A stretch of 64,000 bases of DNA from Heterobilharzia americana. Taxonomy: Eukaryota; Platyhelminthes; Trematoda; Strigeidida; Schistosomatidae. The notes beneath the pieces were generated by a model. The model made no database searches, was not told where the DNA came from, and saw only the letters and a program-made list of their open reading frames with translations. Shown here in pieces: positions 11,215 through 22,190 of the stretch. The DNA is taken from the NCBI GenBank assembly GCA_944470555.2, contig OX104128.1, forward strand, positions 47,041,920-47,105,919. Reading direction: 5' to 3'. Position 1 is the stretch's first letter, and every line of letters begins with the position of its first letter. The position numbers and the translations under genes were made by a program.

Positions 11215-11581
11215 ATCTTTCAAGGTTTACTTCGATCGAGTAAAAATTACATTGATACTCGTAATTCGATGCTTCGTTTATGGATTCATGAAGGATTACG
11301 TGTATTCTCTGACCGACTGGTAGATGATAAGGATAGAACTACGTATATTGATCTGGTTGGCGACTCACTGGCTAATTACTTTGATCAAACTTATCATAGT
11401 TTATGTCCTGCTAAACAGTCTCCTATATTTGTGGATTTCATGAATGCAGAAAATGCATATGAGGATGTTACAAATTTAGACAGACTACGCAAATTTATGG
11501 CAGAAACCTTAGTAGAATATAATGAATCTCCTGGTATGGTACGCGTAGACTTAGTAATGTTCCGTGATGCAATAGAACATA
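11215..11581 (+). CDS. DNAH2: DNAH2 exon 4: AAA3 lid to AAA4 start
   Basis: A 367-nt exon with acceptor CATTTTAG at 11214 and donor GTAAGT at 11582; it starts in phase 0 and ends after one base of a codon. The protein starts IFQGLLRS and includes LRLWIHEGLRVFSDRLVDD and FRDAIEH, typical of the linker between AAA3 and the AAA4 P-loop. An in-frame methionine near 11269 is internal, not a start. Confidence 0.94.
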
Positions 11582-12365
11582 GTAAGTGATTTTGTGTAGT
11601 ATACTTATTGGTTTATTGTATAAGACATTCTTGTGTCACCGATGCAGTACACTTTTCTCTTGACTGAATATTTGTAAACAAGTTAATTATGTAATAGTGT
11701 ATAGTGTAATTTAACAGTAAAATAGTTAATGAATTCGAAGAATTGAATTACTACCTCGTAGAGTCTATGAAGCTGTTCATAAACTGGTACTTCTGACCAA
11801 TAAAAAACAAAACTAAATTACTGAACGGAATTTATTTGTTGAGCTTCATAACTTATCAGTCAAATATGAATTAGGTTTTACACAGTAATAGATTATAGTA
11901 CTCAGCCATTCCGATTGAAAATAAAGCCAAACTTATTGATTTATGCCTTAAAACTACGTTACTTACAAAATCATGCAATTATAGCTTTGAAAATTCAGAA
12001 GAGACTAAATTTATCAATACTGTGCTCCTTTTAGTGAGCAAAACTTGCGTTGGAGAAACGTATACTAGCTGAATGAACCCCCACCCCGACCAAACTTAGG
12101 CTTACATTTCTGTTGATTCTTCATCCTAAACCGAAAGCTAATCCAAAACCAGCTGGTGATACCTTGAATACTGTTATTATTAACATTATTCAGATGCAAT
12201 AACTATTTCGTTTCAAAATATTCTTCTGGGAGGGACTTTGTTGACAAGTTACAGGCTAAGGATTCCACACTGTATCACACATATTGCTTGGAATAAAACT
12301 ATTATTATTACTATGGTGCCATCTGTTACCAGTATCTATAATATAACAAAGAGATCGATAAAATC
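11582..12365. other. Intron segment, nothing recognised
   Basis: AT-rich sequence after exon 4. No RT, endonuclease or tRNA-like signature seen. Confidence 0.4.
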
Positions 12366-12740
12366 AACGTGGAACATTGCACAGAAGTCTATTGGTTTAA
12401 GTTGACACACTTCACAGTATCATTCAAAGAATAAGTGGGTAGAAAAAGAGTGATGTCAATGTGGAGAGGAGAAGCGATTTGAAAATCAACGTTGGTGAAT
12501 ATGTTCAAGCTTTCGAAGATGTTAGTGAGTGAATACATCTGCGCCATTGCGATCAACGTTAAGCTGTTTCATCAATGGTCTTCAACCATGGACTCTTATT
12601 GTCTTAGAGACCCCAATCAGGCAGTCTATGCCTCTCTATGTGGCTGACACCGACAGTGAGGGACTTTATTGATCGATGCCACTTCTTGGTCTAGCTATCT
12701 TGAGCCTTCTTCTAATCCGACCCTACCTTGGTTGCATTTG
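12366..12740 (+). repeat. Dispersed repeat F, copy 1
   Basis: Shares an ordered series of blocks with 56070-56600: CACACTTCACAGTATCATTC, AGAAAAAGAGTGA, GTGAATACATCTGCGCCATT, CAACCATGGACTC, GACCCCAATCAGG and CCACTTCTTGGTCTAG. Noncoding, origin unknown; a third inverted copy is at 59645-59930. Confidence 0.6.
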
Positions 12741-12914
12741 GATGTCATTTTAAACACAACTGACTACTAATCATCTTTACAGAATAGCTACTTTCTTCAC
12801 TTATGCATACATGCAATTATTAGTTTGACTATTCAGGATAACCGTGGTTTGATAGAGTTTTGTTGATAATGAGTGATGATTGAACGTGGTCATATTTTTA
12901 TTATTCTGTTTTAG

Positions 12915-13082
12915 CATGCAAAATAGTTCGCGTAATCAATCAACCACGAGGTAATATGCTGCTTATCGGGATTGGAGGTAGTGGTCGACAAAGTTTAAGT
13001 CGCTTAGCAGCATATATATGCGAATTTAAAACATTTCAAGTTGAAGTTACAAAACATTATCGCAAACAAGAATTTCGAGAAG
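12915..13082 (+). CDS. DNAH2: DNAH2 exon 5: AAA4 Walker A
   Basis: A 168-nt exon with acceptor TGTTTTAG at 12914 and donor GTAAGC at 13083; two bases complete the incoming codon and one base is carried out. It contains the AAA4 P-loop GIGGSGRQSLSRLA. The usual P-loop Lys is Arg, as is normal for AAA4 of axonemal dyneins. The following segment EVTKHYRKQEFRE is the part that most clearly points to DNAH2, since other paralogs as I recall them read differently here. Confidence 0.94.
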
Positions 13083-13269
13083 GTAAGCCCAATGTACTAC
13101 AATACAAAAGCATACATTTAAAAATTGTCTCGTTTTTTTCAAATGTAAAATTCTAGGTGGAACTCACTAATTACTCACTGATTTGTAAAGTCATTTCAGT
13201 AAGATCTAATGGTTATGTATGTTGATTCTGTGAACAAAGATTCAGTAATCAATCTCTCTCTCTACCTAA

Positions 13270-14360
13270 TTGTATTGAACTTAAGTTCAGTGGCTTTATC
13301 CCTCTCTATTGTGTGGTTGTGTTGATGCATGCATTGCAATAGCCGACTTTTTTCCAGATTGTTGATCCTATTCGGTTGTCATTCTATATTTAGCTAAGTT
13401 CCTATGTTCCACCGTTCTAACTGACTCCGACCGGCTAGTTTGACCTATGTATTTGACCTCACAGTCTACATGGAATTTGATACATTAGATTGTTTTGCCG
13501 AATTGGTTCTATCGGATCCTTAAGTCGACAAAACTTATCTCTGAGTGAGTTTGTAGGATTAAATGCTACCCTAATTCCAGCTTTTTTGAGGATGCTACGT
13601 AAAGTTTCTTATGTACCTTCCAAATAGGGAGGCTGTGAACTCCTTTCTACTCGTGTTGTTGCTACTACTCGTACTCATGTTATTGTTCTTATTGCCTTTG
13701 TTGTGTGTTTGTGGGAATTCCTTAATGAACTGTAGACGATAGCTATTAATTATTAGCGCTTTTTTCAATGTTTTTCAATCCCTTGTTTAGGTCGTTGCAC
13801 TGACTAGTCAGTTTTCTATCTCTATCATATTGACACTTGACTAAACCTGGCATAACCGATTTTAGCTGAGATGGCCTGAAGTCTAGATACCTGTTGGAAT
13901 GTGTCGGATTTCCGTGAACAGTAGTATCCCAACCACCGTCTGTTCTTCGTTGTATCCTGCAATCCAACATAAGTAATTCTTCTTGTTCATTTTCTCCCTC
14001 GTAAGTGAACTGGATTGCGCCTACTGCTGAGTTTATATGTGTAAGGAAATTGTCGATATGTTCCGATTTCAACACAGTAAATGTGTCATCTACATATAGC
14101 CACCATATTTTTGGTGCAGGACTAAGCGTTTGTGAAACCGTTTTCCCAACTATCCATAAATATACTTGCTGCCGTTGGGGATAATGGCGATCCCATTGCT
14201 ACTCCTTCTGTCTGTTTGTATATTATGTCCTGGAGCATGAAGACTGTGGAGATCAGGCACAACTGTACGCCTAATATAATTGCACCAACCGATATCTTAG
14301 TTCTGTAAGTTCTGAGTCAATATTTAGTTGACTTCTGACTGCCTCCAGTTCCATATTGAT
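13270..14360 (-). mobile_element. Penelope-like element, RT core and GIY-YIG remnant
   Basis: On the minus strand the region from 14360 downward reads a PLE reverse transcriptase: GVAMGSPLSP near 14195, YVDDTFTVLKSEHIDNFLTH near 14090 with the catalytic YVDD intact, then LLMLDCRIQRRTDGGWDTTV and PTHSNRYLDF. Past a linker, NLMYQIPC and DCEVKYIGQTSRS-like sequence (13430-13500) marks the C-terminal GIY-YIG endonuclease. Frameshifts separate the parts. Antisense to the host gene. Confidence 0.85.
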
Positions 14361-14369
14361 TAGTATATA

Positions 14370-14510
14370 TAGTATATATATATGATTATGAGCAGTAATG
14401 TATGCTCGAAACGTCATCAAGTAAATAATACTGCATCACTGTGTTATAAATCAAATAAACAAATCTTATGTGGAATTAAATCCTACCACAGTGCCCAAGC
14501 TTTACATTTA
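14370..14510. repeat. PLE-associated terminal segment
   Basis: A block containing TCGAAACGTCATCAAGTAAA and CTACCACAGTGCCCAAGC recurs at 48583-48680 next to another minus-strand PLE, so it is probably a PLE end (pseudo-LTR). It holds GAAACGTC after a short stem GAGCA..TGCTC (14390-14407), which resembles part of a hammerhead, but the CTGANGA box is not recognisable. Confidence 0.5.
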
Positions 14511-14529
14511 TATTAATACTTCAAAAATA

Positions 14530-14960
14530 AAGCCTCAGATCCTCTTACCTCACAATTTGAGCTTAACCATGAGTGTTAAAGTTATCCACGAAATACACTG
14601 TAGTAACTGAGAAAAATATTATATCGGAAAGAGTAATCCCGTTCTTCGTGTCCTTCAAAATGCACATCAACTAGCAGTGAAGCTTCATGATATATCTTCG
14701 TCCATATCAATGCATGTAGACAACTGCGGACATGAATTTGACTGAGAAAATGTGAAAATCCTGAATAGAGGAAACACAAAGAATGTTAGAAAAGTTTTAG
14801 AAGCTTGGCATTCAGGTCAAACAGCAACCAAACAGACATATTGACATTGGCCCAATCTATCAACCATTCACTCACAAGGCCATCAGGACAAACTACTGGG
14901 CAAACTGTAGAGGAAACCTTATCACTCACTTCTTTCTGAAGTTTGTGCTGCTGATGTTGT
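14530..14960 (+). mobile_element. Penelope-like GIY-YIG endonuclease remnant, plus strand
   Basis: Plus-strand reading, with stops, gives VIHEIHCSN..EKYYIGKSNP and then SSISMHVDNCGHEFD and ENVKILNRGNTKNVRKVLEA, the order seen in PLE GIY-YIG domains (YIG, conserved His, terminal Glu helix). No RT part is attached. Confidence 0.75.
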
Positions 14961-15170
14961 CTAGAATGACAATGAAATCCTCACGATTAAACCATCCAGC
15001 TTAAAAAAAACACAACACTATCAAAGTAGTTCTCTTGAAAGTTACACATGGACCTTGCTGATCAGTATCGATAAGTTCATAGGTTTTCTATGAAATGATT
15101 TATCGTATTTTCAGGTGTTCTGTTTTGTTCTAAAATAAAATTCTCTTTCCTTATTTTCTCTTGATAATAG

Positions 15171-15388
15171 ATCTTAAGAAAATGTACTTTCAAGCTGGTG
15201 TTGAAAATAAACCTACAGTGTTTTTATTTACTGATGCACAAGTGTTAGATGAATCATTTTTAGAAGATATTAATAATATGTTAAGTTCAGGTGAAGTACC
15301 AATTTTATATAAACCAGAGGAATTTGAAGAAGTTCGACAAGAATTAGTTGAAGCTGCTAAACGTGATGGTGTTGATGAATCGACTCAA
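15171..15388 (+). CDS. DNAH2: DNAH2 exon 6: AAA4 Walker B
   Basis: A 218-nt exon with acceptor GATAATAG at 15170 and donor GTAAGT at 15389, ending in phase 0. It encodes DLKKMYFQAGVENKPTVFLF followed by TDAQVLDESFLEDINNML and SSGEVP. This is the AAA4 Walker B strand and the conserved loop that follows. The end of the exon (EAAKRDGVDESTQ) is the variable stretch before the next conserved block. Confidence 0.94.
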
Positions 15389-15705
15389 GTAAGTTTATAA
15401 TAATTAGTGAAAATATCCTCCTTTATTTCTGATTGGCGGTACGACACTTTTTAATTTACCCAAGTACTTGAAATGTTAAATGCTTGGTGGCTCATTTACT
15501 GCTGTTGGAACTATCAGTGTCACTGATAGACTGCAGTTGTTGTCATTTTATGTAAAAAATACATTTTATTACAAAAAGACATGAAGTAAATAATTAACAA
15601 GGCAGACATTGTCTTCTAATAAAGATCTTTTCAATAATTATTACTGTCAAATTACTTAACAACTCAACTTAAGCCATTCAGATGTTGTTGTGTTAGCATA
15701 AGTAT
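15389..15705. other. Intron segment, nothing recognised
   Basis: AT-rich spacer between exon 6 and the first class-C SINE. Confidence 0.4.
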
Positions 15706-15709
15706 TAGG

Positions 15710-15985
15710 ACACATTTGTGACACATTGATTGGTTACTGGAGAGCAATCTGTTTCATGTCATATAGTCCCAATTACCAACTAGATTCTGTCGCTCATTTT
15801 ACAATGTGGTCGGCAAGGTAGGGAGGCTCACCATCGTGATGTACTTTGATGGAAGTTAGTTGACTGGAAGCAATCGGCGAGAAATCAGTCCCTTAGAAGT
15901 TGTAGATACGCCTTGCTGAGAAGTGCCAGCAAGCATAAAACGTAGGTCCAGGGCTTCCTACCGATTACCTCCAACTAATTAACAT
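15710..15985 (+). repeat. Class-C hammerhead SINE, copy 1
   Basis: Shares TGATTGGTTACTGGAGAGCA, CGCCTTGCTGAGAAGTGCCA and AGGTCCAGGGCTTCCTACCG with the copies at 17.3-17.8 and 33.6-33.9 kb. The hammerhead-like segment 15911-15955 has CCTTG/CAGGG helix I, but CTGAGAA and AAAA at core positions. Confidence 0.65.
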
Positions 15986-15999
15986 TCATAAAATTACAC

Positions 16000-16280
16000 C
16001 ACTATGGTGAACTTCTTAGCTCGTTGACGACGTTGCAAAATGATCCATTGGATTTGATCAGCACTCAGGACTATACAGCATGAAAGTAATTCTTCTCCAA
16101 TAACCAATGCATGGATTTTATCTGGTTCTATGAGAAGTCGATTGTTGTAACATGATGATGTTGCTGACTGCAGCACTGGGTGACGTGGGTTTGGTTCTCA
16201 AAGGCGACATCAGTTTCCTCGAGGTAGCAGATATACCTTGCTAAAGGGTGCCAACATATTTGATATCCTAAAGTTAGTTG
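16000..16280 (+). repeat. Class-C hammerhead SINE, copy 2 (degenerate)
   Basis: Contains ACGTGGGTTTGGTTCTCAAA (B-box-like) and GATATACCTTGCTAAAGGGT followed by GCCAACA, matching the class-C order. The ribozyme 3' half is lost. Confidence 0.5.
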
Positions 16281-17320
16281 CTTCAGTCCAAAGTCAGTAG
16301 AAGATGACTTGAATCTTCTTTACTTGATTCACCCCGCAGAACATAATAGACAGACAAGCATTTAATGTGAAACTGAAAACAACATTCACTGATTTTCTTC
16401 ACTGCCCTTCAAAGCACCAAAGAAAGAACGAAATAAAAACTGAGCTAGGATAGAAAATGACAACGAAGGGCGGACATTAAATCACTAAGTAAAGAAGAGA
16501 CGATTCAGGAAAGAAAACTTTCTCAACGATGTCATTTTCAAACGGCATAGTCCGTTACTGAATAATAAATTTTATTTGTATCATAAGAGTTCAAAACTAA
16601 AATAAAAAAGGGGGTGCTATACAGACTCAAAGAAGTTACGTAGTAACCTAAAAGACGATGCAAGTAAATAGAAAGATATGAAATTCAACTAGGTGGAAAT
16701 GTGTAGTAGATTTGAAATGTGGTAACTGAGTATCCTGCTGATAGATCTCAAGAAAGTGAGAATGAAATAAGGGCTATAATAAAGGCGATAACAGTAAGCC
16801 GATCATTTATAATGAAATAAGAGAAGTGGATTAGGAGACATGATAAGAGATGAAAAATGCATCTTCTGAACACAGAAAGGAAGCTTGAATATGGAGAATA
16901 ACCAATGCCTTTGTTGCTCACAAGTTTTGAAAAACTTCACTTGACTTTGTTGATATAATCAACAGGAAACTCTGGTAGAGTTGTGCAGCCAAGGTTGAGT
17001 ATATGTTCAAGCATCGAAATAGTGAGTGGCTCGTATTCTTCCTTGGAAAATGCCTACGTAAATAGCTTCTCAGGGGCCAGTAAAAACATATTGAAGTGGC
17101 TCAAGATGGCAGCTCGTCTTTAGTGCATTATGGAATCATTTGTCGACAAAAGGTTATTTATTATTTATAAGTAAAGAATGACATTCTGTTCTACTTAAAC
17201 AATTGCTTCTTTAGAATTTCAGCTGCTGTATCAACTCTGGAATCAATATTAATCATTAAAATCTTTGTACTTCTATATACTCAAAATTTGAATAGATACT
17301 GATTTTGCATGAAAGTTTTC
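16281..17320. other. Intron segment, nothing recognised
   Basis: About 1 kb of AT-rich sequence with no retroelement ORF, tRNA-like head or exon. Confidence 0.4.
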
Positions 17321-17324
17321 ATAT

Positions 17325-17775
17325 TGACTGGTCACAGGAGAGCAACCAATTTCGTGTTGTCTGGTTATGAGTGCACACTGAATCCTACCGATCATATTTA
17401 CAATGTGGCCACCAAACTAGGAGGCCCAGGATCGCAGTACACATTTGCAGATGTTGGTTGGAGGCAATTAGTAAGAAGATCTGGACCTATGTTTCCTGCT
17501 TGTTGAGCCTCCTACCTTGGTGACCATGTTGTTAATATGATCGATAGAATACAGTCTGTAACCCAGTCCTACAGAATGACAGTCACCGCCCGAGGAGCTC
17601 AATAGTAGCATTACTGATTATGACGCTGTGTGACGTGTGTTCGGACCTCGGGTGGTGCATCAGTCTCGTTGAGTTTGCAGATACGCCTTGCTGGCGAGTG
17701 TCGACAAGGACGAAACCTAGGTCCAGGGCTTTTTGTCAGCTGCCTCCAGCCAACCAACTAACTATCATTTATCAT
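17325..17775. repeat. Class-C hammerhead SINE pair, head-to-head
   Basis: A minus-strand half (complement of GGAAACATAGGTCCAG at about 17482-17497) precedes a complete plus half. The plus half has a tRNA-like head ending around 17660 and the hammerhead at 17686-17728. The right flank CAGCTGCCTCCAGCCAACCA matches the other copies. Confidence 0.65.
17686..17728 (+). ncRNA. Hammerhead ribozyme, class C, one core change
   Basis: Helix I CCTTG (17686-17690) pairs with CAGGG (17724-17728). GAAA is at 17712-17715; helix III is the palindrome CCTAGG; the cleavage triplet GTC ends at 17723. The box reads CTGGCGA (17691-17697), so A6 is G, which should abolish or weaken activity. Confidence 0.6.
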
Positions 17776-17779
17776 AAAT

Positions 17780-18395
17780 TTTATCGTCTGTGCAATTTTT
17801 CCCTGATATACAATAACAAAGAATAAATTAAATTCTTTTTTCTGATCAATGGAGTTGAGTTACGGAAACAGGTGTACTGTCCATTTTGTTTCGGCTTTCT
17901 ACAGACCAATCTTCGGACAGAACCATTAAGATAAAGATTTATTTGGAACGAAATAAATAATGAGAAGATTATCGGGTTTAGGAGGAAAACTGAAATCAAA
18001 TGACTTCGTGACATATTAATGATCAGCTCAATTACACTCTACAACTTCCAACTGTTATTGTTCCGACCCGATAGCCTCAGTCTATACAACTTAGAATCGA
18101 ATTACAGTATGAGTAGATCAAGCAATCGACTTTTGTGCTGAATTTATTCTGCTACAATAAATTACTAGTTGAAGAAATCAGATGGCTCGATATATGACCA
18201 ATTGTTTTGAAGTGCTTGCATTAGTTTCTAGTGATTTTATGAAACCAGTTAGTCAATATCCCATTGCAGTCCTATTTATTTTCCACTTCTCTTTCTTCTT
18301 TTGGGTTCTACCTTCCATTTTTATCCTTTTTCTGATCAAAGTATAGTATGCTAATGTACTGGTTTCATACGCTAAAGTTCATGCTGTCAGTTTCA
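17780..18395. other. Intron segment, nothing recognised
   Basis: AT-rich sequence between the class-C SINE and the MITE pair. A minus-strand open frame here has no family resemblance. Confidence 0.4.
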
Positions 18396-18398
18396 AGG

Positions 18399-18537
18399 GC
18401 GATTTTAAAGGCCACTCTAGCAATGATCGAGGTAACTAAACAGGTTTCTTTATTTCGGCTGAAAAGGCAGATAAACACACAAATCAGAAGAGTAATTGGT
18501 TATTTGAGTTATTGCTAGGGTGGCATTTAAAGTAACT
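18399..18537. repeat. Palindromic MITE-like element, copy 6
   Basis: Starts GCGATTTTAAAGGCCACTCT and ends GGGTGGCATTTAAAGTAACT. Inner GTAATTGGTTATTTGAG mirrors the left arm. Directly abuts copy 7. Confidence 0.7.
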
Positions 18538-18675
18538 CGACTTTAAAGACCACCCTAGCAACTGATGAAACATCGAATCCCATGTCTCTACTCTGAAAAA
18601 TTGTCTTCCCAGACAAAATACCGCAACCGGATTGGTTACTTTGGCAGCTGTTAGAGGAGCCTTTAAAGTTGCCTC
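18536..18675. repeat. Palindromic MITE-like element, copy 7
   Basis: Starts CGACTTTAAAGACCACCCTA immediately after copy 6 and ends AGGAGCCTTTAAAGTTGC. Adjacent placement suggests insertion of one copy at the end of another, or tandem duplication. Confidence 0.7.
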
Positions 18676-18902
18676 TAAAGTCACTGCAGTCTCAATGAGG
18701 CTATTTTTGAAATTTACCATTGATTCTTCAGTCTGTTATGTCCTTCGTGTAGTCTTTTACCTTAAGAACATATTTAACTCAGTTTTTATCTGCATAATTC
18801 ATGAAAAACTGGTCAAACAATAGTACTATGCAATTACTTTAAGCCATGCTATTGGTCCGTTAACCATTTTTTTATATTCCTGTCTCATCCTTATCTGTTT
18901 AG

Positions 18903-19121
18903 TCAATATTCCGTTTCTTCATCGAAAGAGTTCGAGCTAATCTGCATATTGTTTTGTGTATGAGTCCCATTGGTGAACCATTCCGTCATCGTATTCGAAA
19001 GTTTCCAGCATTTGTCAATTGTACTACAATCGATTGGTTCAGTGAATGGCCACTCGAAGCTTTATTAGAAGTGGCTGAGAAATATTTGGCTTCGATTGAT
19101 ATCAATATTAATGAATCAGAT
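18903..19121 (+). CDS. DNAH2: DNAH2 exon 7: AAA4 sensor region
   Basis: A 73-codon exon in phase 0/0, with acceptor TGTTTAG at 18902 and donor GTGAGT at 19122. It encodes FFIERVRANLHIVLCMSPIG, then EPFRHRIRKFPAFVNCTTID and WFSEWPLEALLEVAEKYL. The LCMSPIG and CTTIDWFSEWP blocks are conserved across dynein heavy chains in AAA4. A methionine at 18954 is internal. Confidence 0.95.
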
Positions 19122-19460
19122 GTGAGTTTATGTTCTGATGATAATACTATCGATATACTGCAGAAATGAGTGATTGAAATGACAAAATATATTTCTGTTC
19201 GTACAGTCCAGTGAACAAGTAGTTGCTCCCTAGCTAGCTATTGGAACATTGAAGCGAAATTCTTTTATCGTTACCACATTCTTCTGATATTTGTCATTTA
19301 TGACTAAAACAAGTTGTTTATCACAATTATTAGCAGCCTAAATTAGAAATTGCTTCGTGTTTTCTCTCTGATGAGTTCCTTTTCAATATTCACTGATGTG
19401 GGCAACACGTCTAGTTATTTTATGAAGGTAAATTTTGCTGAATTATTGAAGTTATTAACA

Positions 19461-19580
19461 GCGACTCTAGAAACAACTGAGATAACCAATTAGATTTCTT
19501 TATTTTTCTAGAAAGGCAGATTGGCATAAAAGATAGTTTATTTAGTTGGTTATTTCAATTGTTCAATTTTGAAGTTTGTA
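19461..19580. repeat. Palindromic MITE-like element, copy 8 (partial)
   Basis: Starts GCGACTCTAGAAACAACTGA and AATTAGATTTC, mirrored by AGTTGGTTATTTCAATTG. The right terminal repeat is eroded. Confidence 0.55.
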
Positions 19581-19594
19581 GGGATTTATTTCTT

Positions 19595-20000
19595 GATTTC
19601 AGGTTGGTATTCATCGTAGACTGACAGCAGTTGGAGAAGCATTGGAAACCTGGGAGCACTTGAAAGCTGTTTTGTCCTGCTATATGACTCTTCAGCAGTG
19701 TGCACCCATGACTCCGTTATTGATCAGACTGAAGACCTTAAGGTCTTGTGATGAACACGTTAACCATTCAGCCATTAGAGTAGAGTTCAATGGCCCACAG
19801 TTTCATAACTCTGTCAGTTCGCGATATAGCATGACTATTCAGCAAATTTTTCAGTTGGCATCCGCTTCGCGTTTGACTAGAATGACACCATAAGTCACGG
19901 TTTCTCATCGGAACTTCGGGACACCCAGCTCGAAGCATGCTCCCAGGTTTTCAGTGTTTCTTCAGCTGGTATCAGTTCGTGACTAATACTATCTTGAATT
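19595..20000 (-). repeat. Class-B hammerhead SINE (decayed)
   Basis: Contains the class-B order GGTATTCATCGTAGACTGAC, TTGGAGAAGCATTGGAAACC and a minus hammerhead-like segment at about 19652-19700, with CTGAAGA but AAAA in place of GAAA. A similar second half (19.8-20.0 kb) repeats the opening motifs in the other orientation. Confidence 0.55.
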
Positions 20001-20870
20001 AAATAACATCTGCGTAAATCGAAAACTGTATGAGGTTTCCTTTTGTTTTTAACTCATTTATTCTAGCCTCAAATGCTTGTGAAGAAACAGGTATGTTGAT
20101 TATTACTTTTTGGAATTATTTAACATATCTTACTTATTTGTCCAATGGTGTTTGGGAATGATATACGAGACGTAGATTTCACCTCGATTTGCAACTCATC
20201 AGGCAGTCAATCAGTTATTATCAACGCGGGAAATGGCATTGCTTCGCGACACCACATATCAACGCATCAAAGCAAAAGATACCAAGATGGGAGATTGATT
20301 GTCAGAAAAAGAAATGAAGAATAGATAAAACACAAACGGATTTTAATATTCTAACTAAGACTAAGGTAATCGGCGGATGCATCTCCGCTACTGAGCTATT
20401 TCTGAGAAGTCTGCATTTCCCTACATTGCTGAAACCAACAATCAGCGACTTCATGAAATGATTCCTTGTTTTGTCTGACCGCATTTAACCTTTTTCTAGA
20501 TAGAACCTACTTCGGCTAAAACTGAGCACCGGAAGAGATGGTGACTAGTATACATGATCCGTGTCCTGGTTATCTATGTTGGTGAAGGTTTATTAGCTAA
20601 CCAGTTGACGCACATCTACTTAGAACTTAATGTCCGACCTATGTGCTAGTAGCGTGATGGTTCCATACCATACAATCTATGCTACAAAGGTAGAATACCT
20701 GAGTTGAAATTAACCAATAAGACTACAGCATTTTTGTACTATTAGTATTCACATTAATTCTTTCTAAGTTCAATACTTACTGAAACTCAGTTTGTAACTG
20801 GTTGAATTTCGTAATCGCTTATGTGCACTTTCGCCTTGTCTATTGTTTTTCGTTTCAAAATACACAATAG
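20001..20870. other. Intron segment, mostly unrecognised
   Basis: A stretch near 20390-20460 (TTTCCCTACATTGCTGAAAC, ATCAGCGACTTCATGAAATG) resembles 50145-50195 and is probably a dispersed repeat. Nothing else recognised. Confidence 0.35.
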
Positions 20871-21016
20871 GCCAAAATGAAGATAAGTGCGGCAAAGATA
20901 TTCGCTAATATGCATCGATCAGTCACTGATATGGCAGTGGTTATGCTAGCCGAAATGAAACGCCATAACTACATTACGCCAACTAATTATTTAGAACTAG
21001 TATCTGGCTATAAATT
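20871..21016 (+). CDS. DNAH2: DNAH2 exon 8: AAA4 end, leading into stalk
   Basis: A 146-nt exon with acceptor ACACAATAG at 20870 and donor GTAAGT at 21017; it starts in phase 0 and carries two bases of a codon forward. It encodes IFANMHRSVTDMAVVMLAEM followed by KRHNYITPTNYLELVSGYK, the universally conserved end of AAA4 before coiled coil 1. The intron that follows is the longest in the window, 10.5 kb. Confidence 0.93.
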
Positions 21017-21074
21017 GTAAGTTTTTATTTTGGTACTTTTTCGATGACTTGTATTTATTGTAGTCTACTTGGTG

Positions 21075-21420
21075 TCTAGTCTTGAAATTCAGGATGCGTG
21101 TGTTCATCCCATTCGGGACTTGTCAGCTGGATGTACCTCCACTCCAGTGAGTGATGCTGTGGACAACATTTCGGTATTTGGAGTGATGGGTAATGGGTTC
21201 AAATCCCTTTGGGAACAACACTAAGGGGTGGAGATACATCCAGCTGACGAGTCCTGTATAGGATGAAATGTTCTCCCTGGATTGTACTGCTAGCCACCAG
21301 CCAGACTATAATAAAGTGAATATACAGGTGGTATTGTGGAATCAGCATCGGAGCTTATGTACCAACAGAGACTGAGCATCTCTATCCAATATAGCGGTTG
21401 ACGTTCGTTACCCGTCACAC
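21075..21420. repeat. Smα-like hammerhead SINE pair (locus A4)
   Basis: Minus hammerhead 21091-21140 (CTGACAA, GAAC: two core changes), then the plus tRNA-like head with B-box GGGTTCAAATCCC near 21196, then plus hammerhead 21237-21285 (CTGACGA, GTCC/GGAT, GAAA, but TCC for the cleavage triplet). Followed by the family tail (CCAACAGAGACTGAGC). Confidence 0.75.
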
Positions 21421-21689
21421 TTCTCCCCCCTTATTTATTTATTATTTAGGGTGGAAGAAAGAAATTGGAAACGAAAAATGATTGGCTGATTCTTCTGTTT
21501 AAAATTTCGATAACGCTATTAGAAGACGAAGATTATCTGAAAAATGTGATGTATTTGCGCAATACATTTCGAACAATCTGATCACACACTTACTTGTCAA
21601 GTCAATTTATATATGAAAATTAAAGGTCAAATATAGTGAATATGAAAAGGTTGTGACACTAGTCTTGGTAACATAATCAGATAAGGGTT

Positions 21690-22190
21690 ACCAAGGTAAA
21701 TTAAGTGAAACAACAAACTGTTTTTGTACACACAGCGGGGGATTAAGTTTACGAATGGCTAACGCTTCGGCAAACTTCAGTATACGCCCCTGATTATTCC
21801 TGTATATTATCTTAAACGCTGTTTTCGTATTAACCCTGTGATTCATTTCAATAATATGTTTTGCTATAGATGACGATGGATGTCTGTCACCTGCACTTAT
21901 CAAAGTTTGTGTGTTAAACTGTTTTTCTAGCCATTTGGGGATGTGTTCACCCACCCTAGTCTGCATTGAACGATTACTCCTCCCGATGTATGTGTGCCCA
22001 CACATACATGTAAATTGGTAAACGCAGTTGGATGTGATGTAATCATTTGTGCGAGGTTGAGGTTTGTGGTGAAGCAGGTGTTTTGTCGTCTCAACAATTA
22101 TAAGCTGAGCTGCATAGTATGTTTTACTGATAACAGATTTTAATCTCTGCTTCAATATCATACTACATACCTCTAACGAAGACAATTAAT
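21690..22190 (-). mobile_element. Penelope-like element, GIY-YIG endonuclease domain
   Basis: A 165-codon open minus-strand frame holds CVYQFTCMCGHTYIGRSNRS (the GIY-YIG core, here VYQF/YIGRS), then RVGEHIPKWL, SSIAKHIIEMNHRVN and FAEALAIRKLNPPLC, where Glu of AEAL matches the conserved acidic residue. This C-terminal endonuclease nicks DNA for target-primed reverse transcription. It abuts a plus-strand RT fragment. Confidence 0.85.

Noticed and set aside
12956..13082. Arg in place of Lys in the AAA4 P-loop as an inactivating change
   Set aside because: GGSGRQS is the normal AAA4 sequence in axonemal dynein heavy chains.
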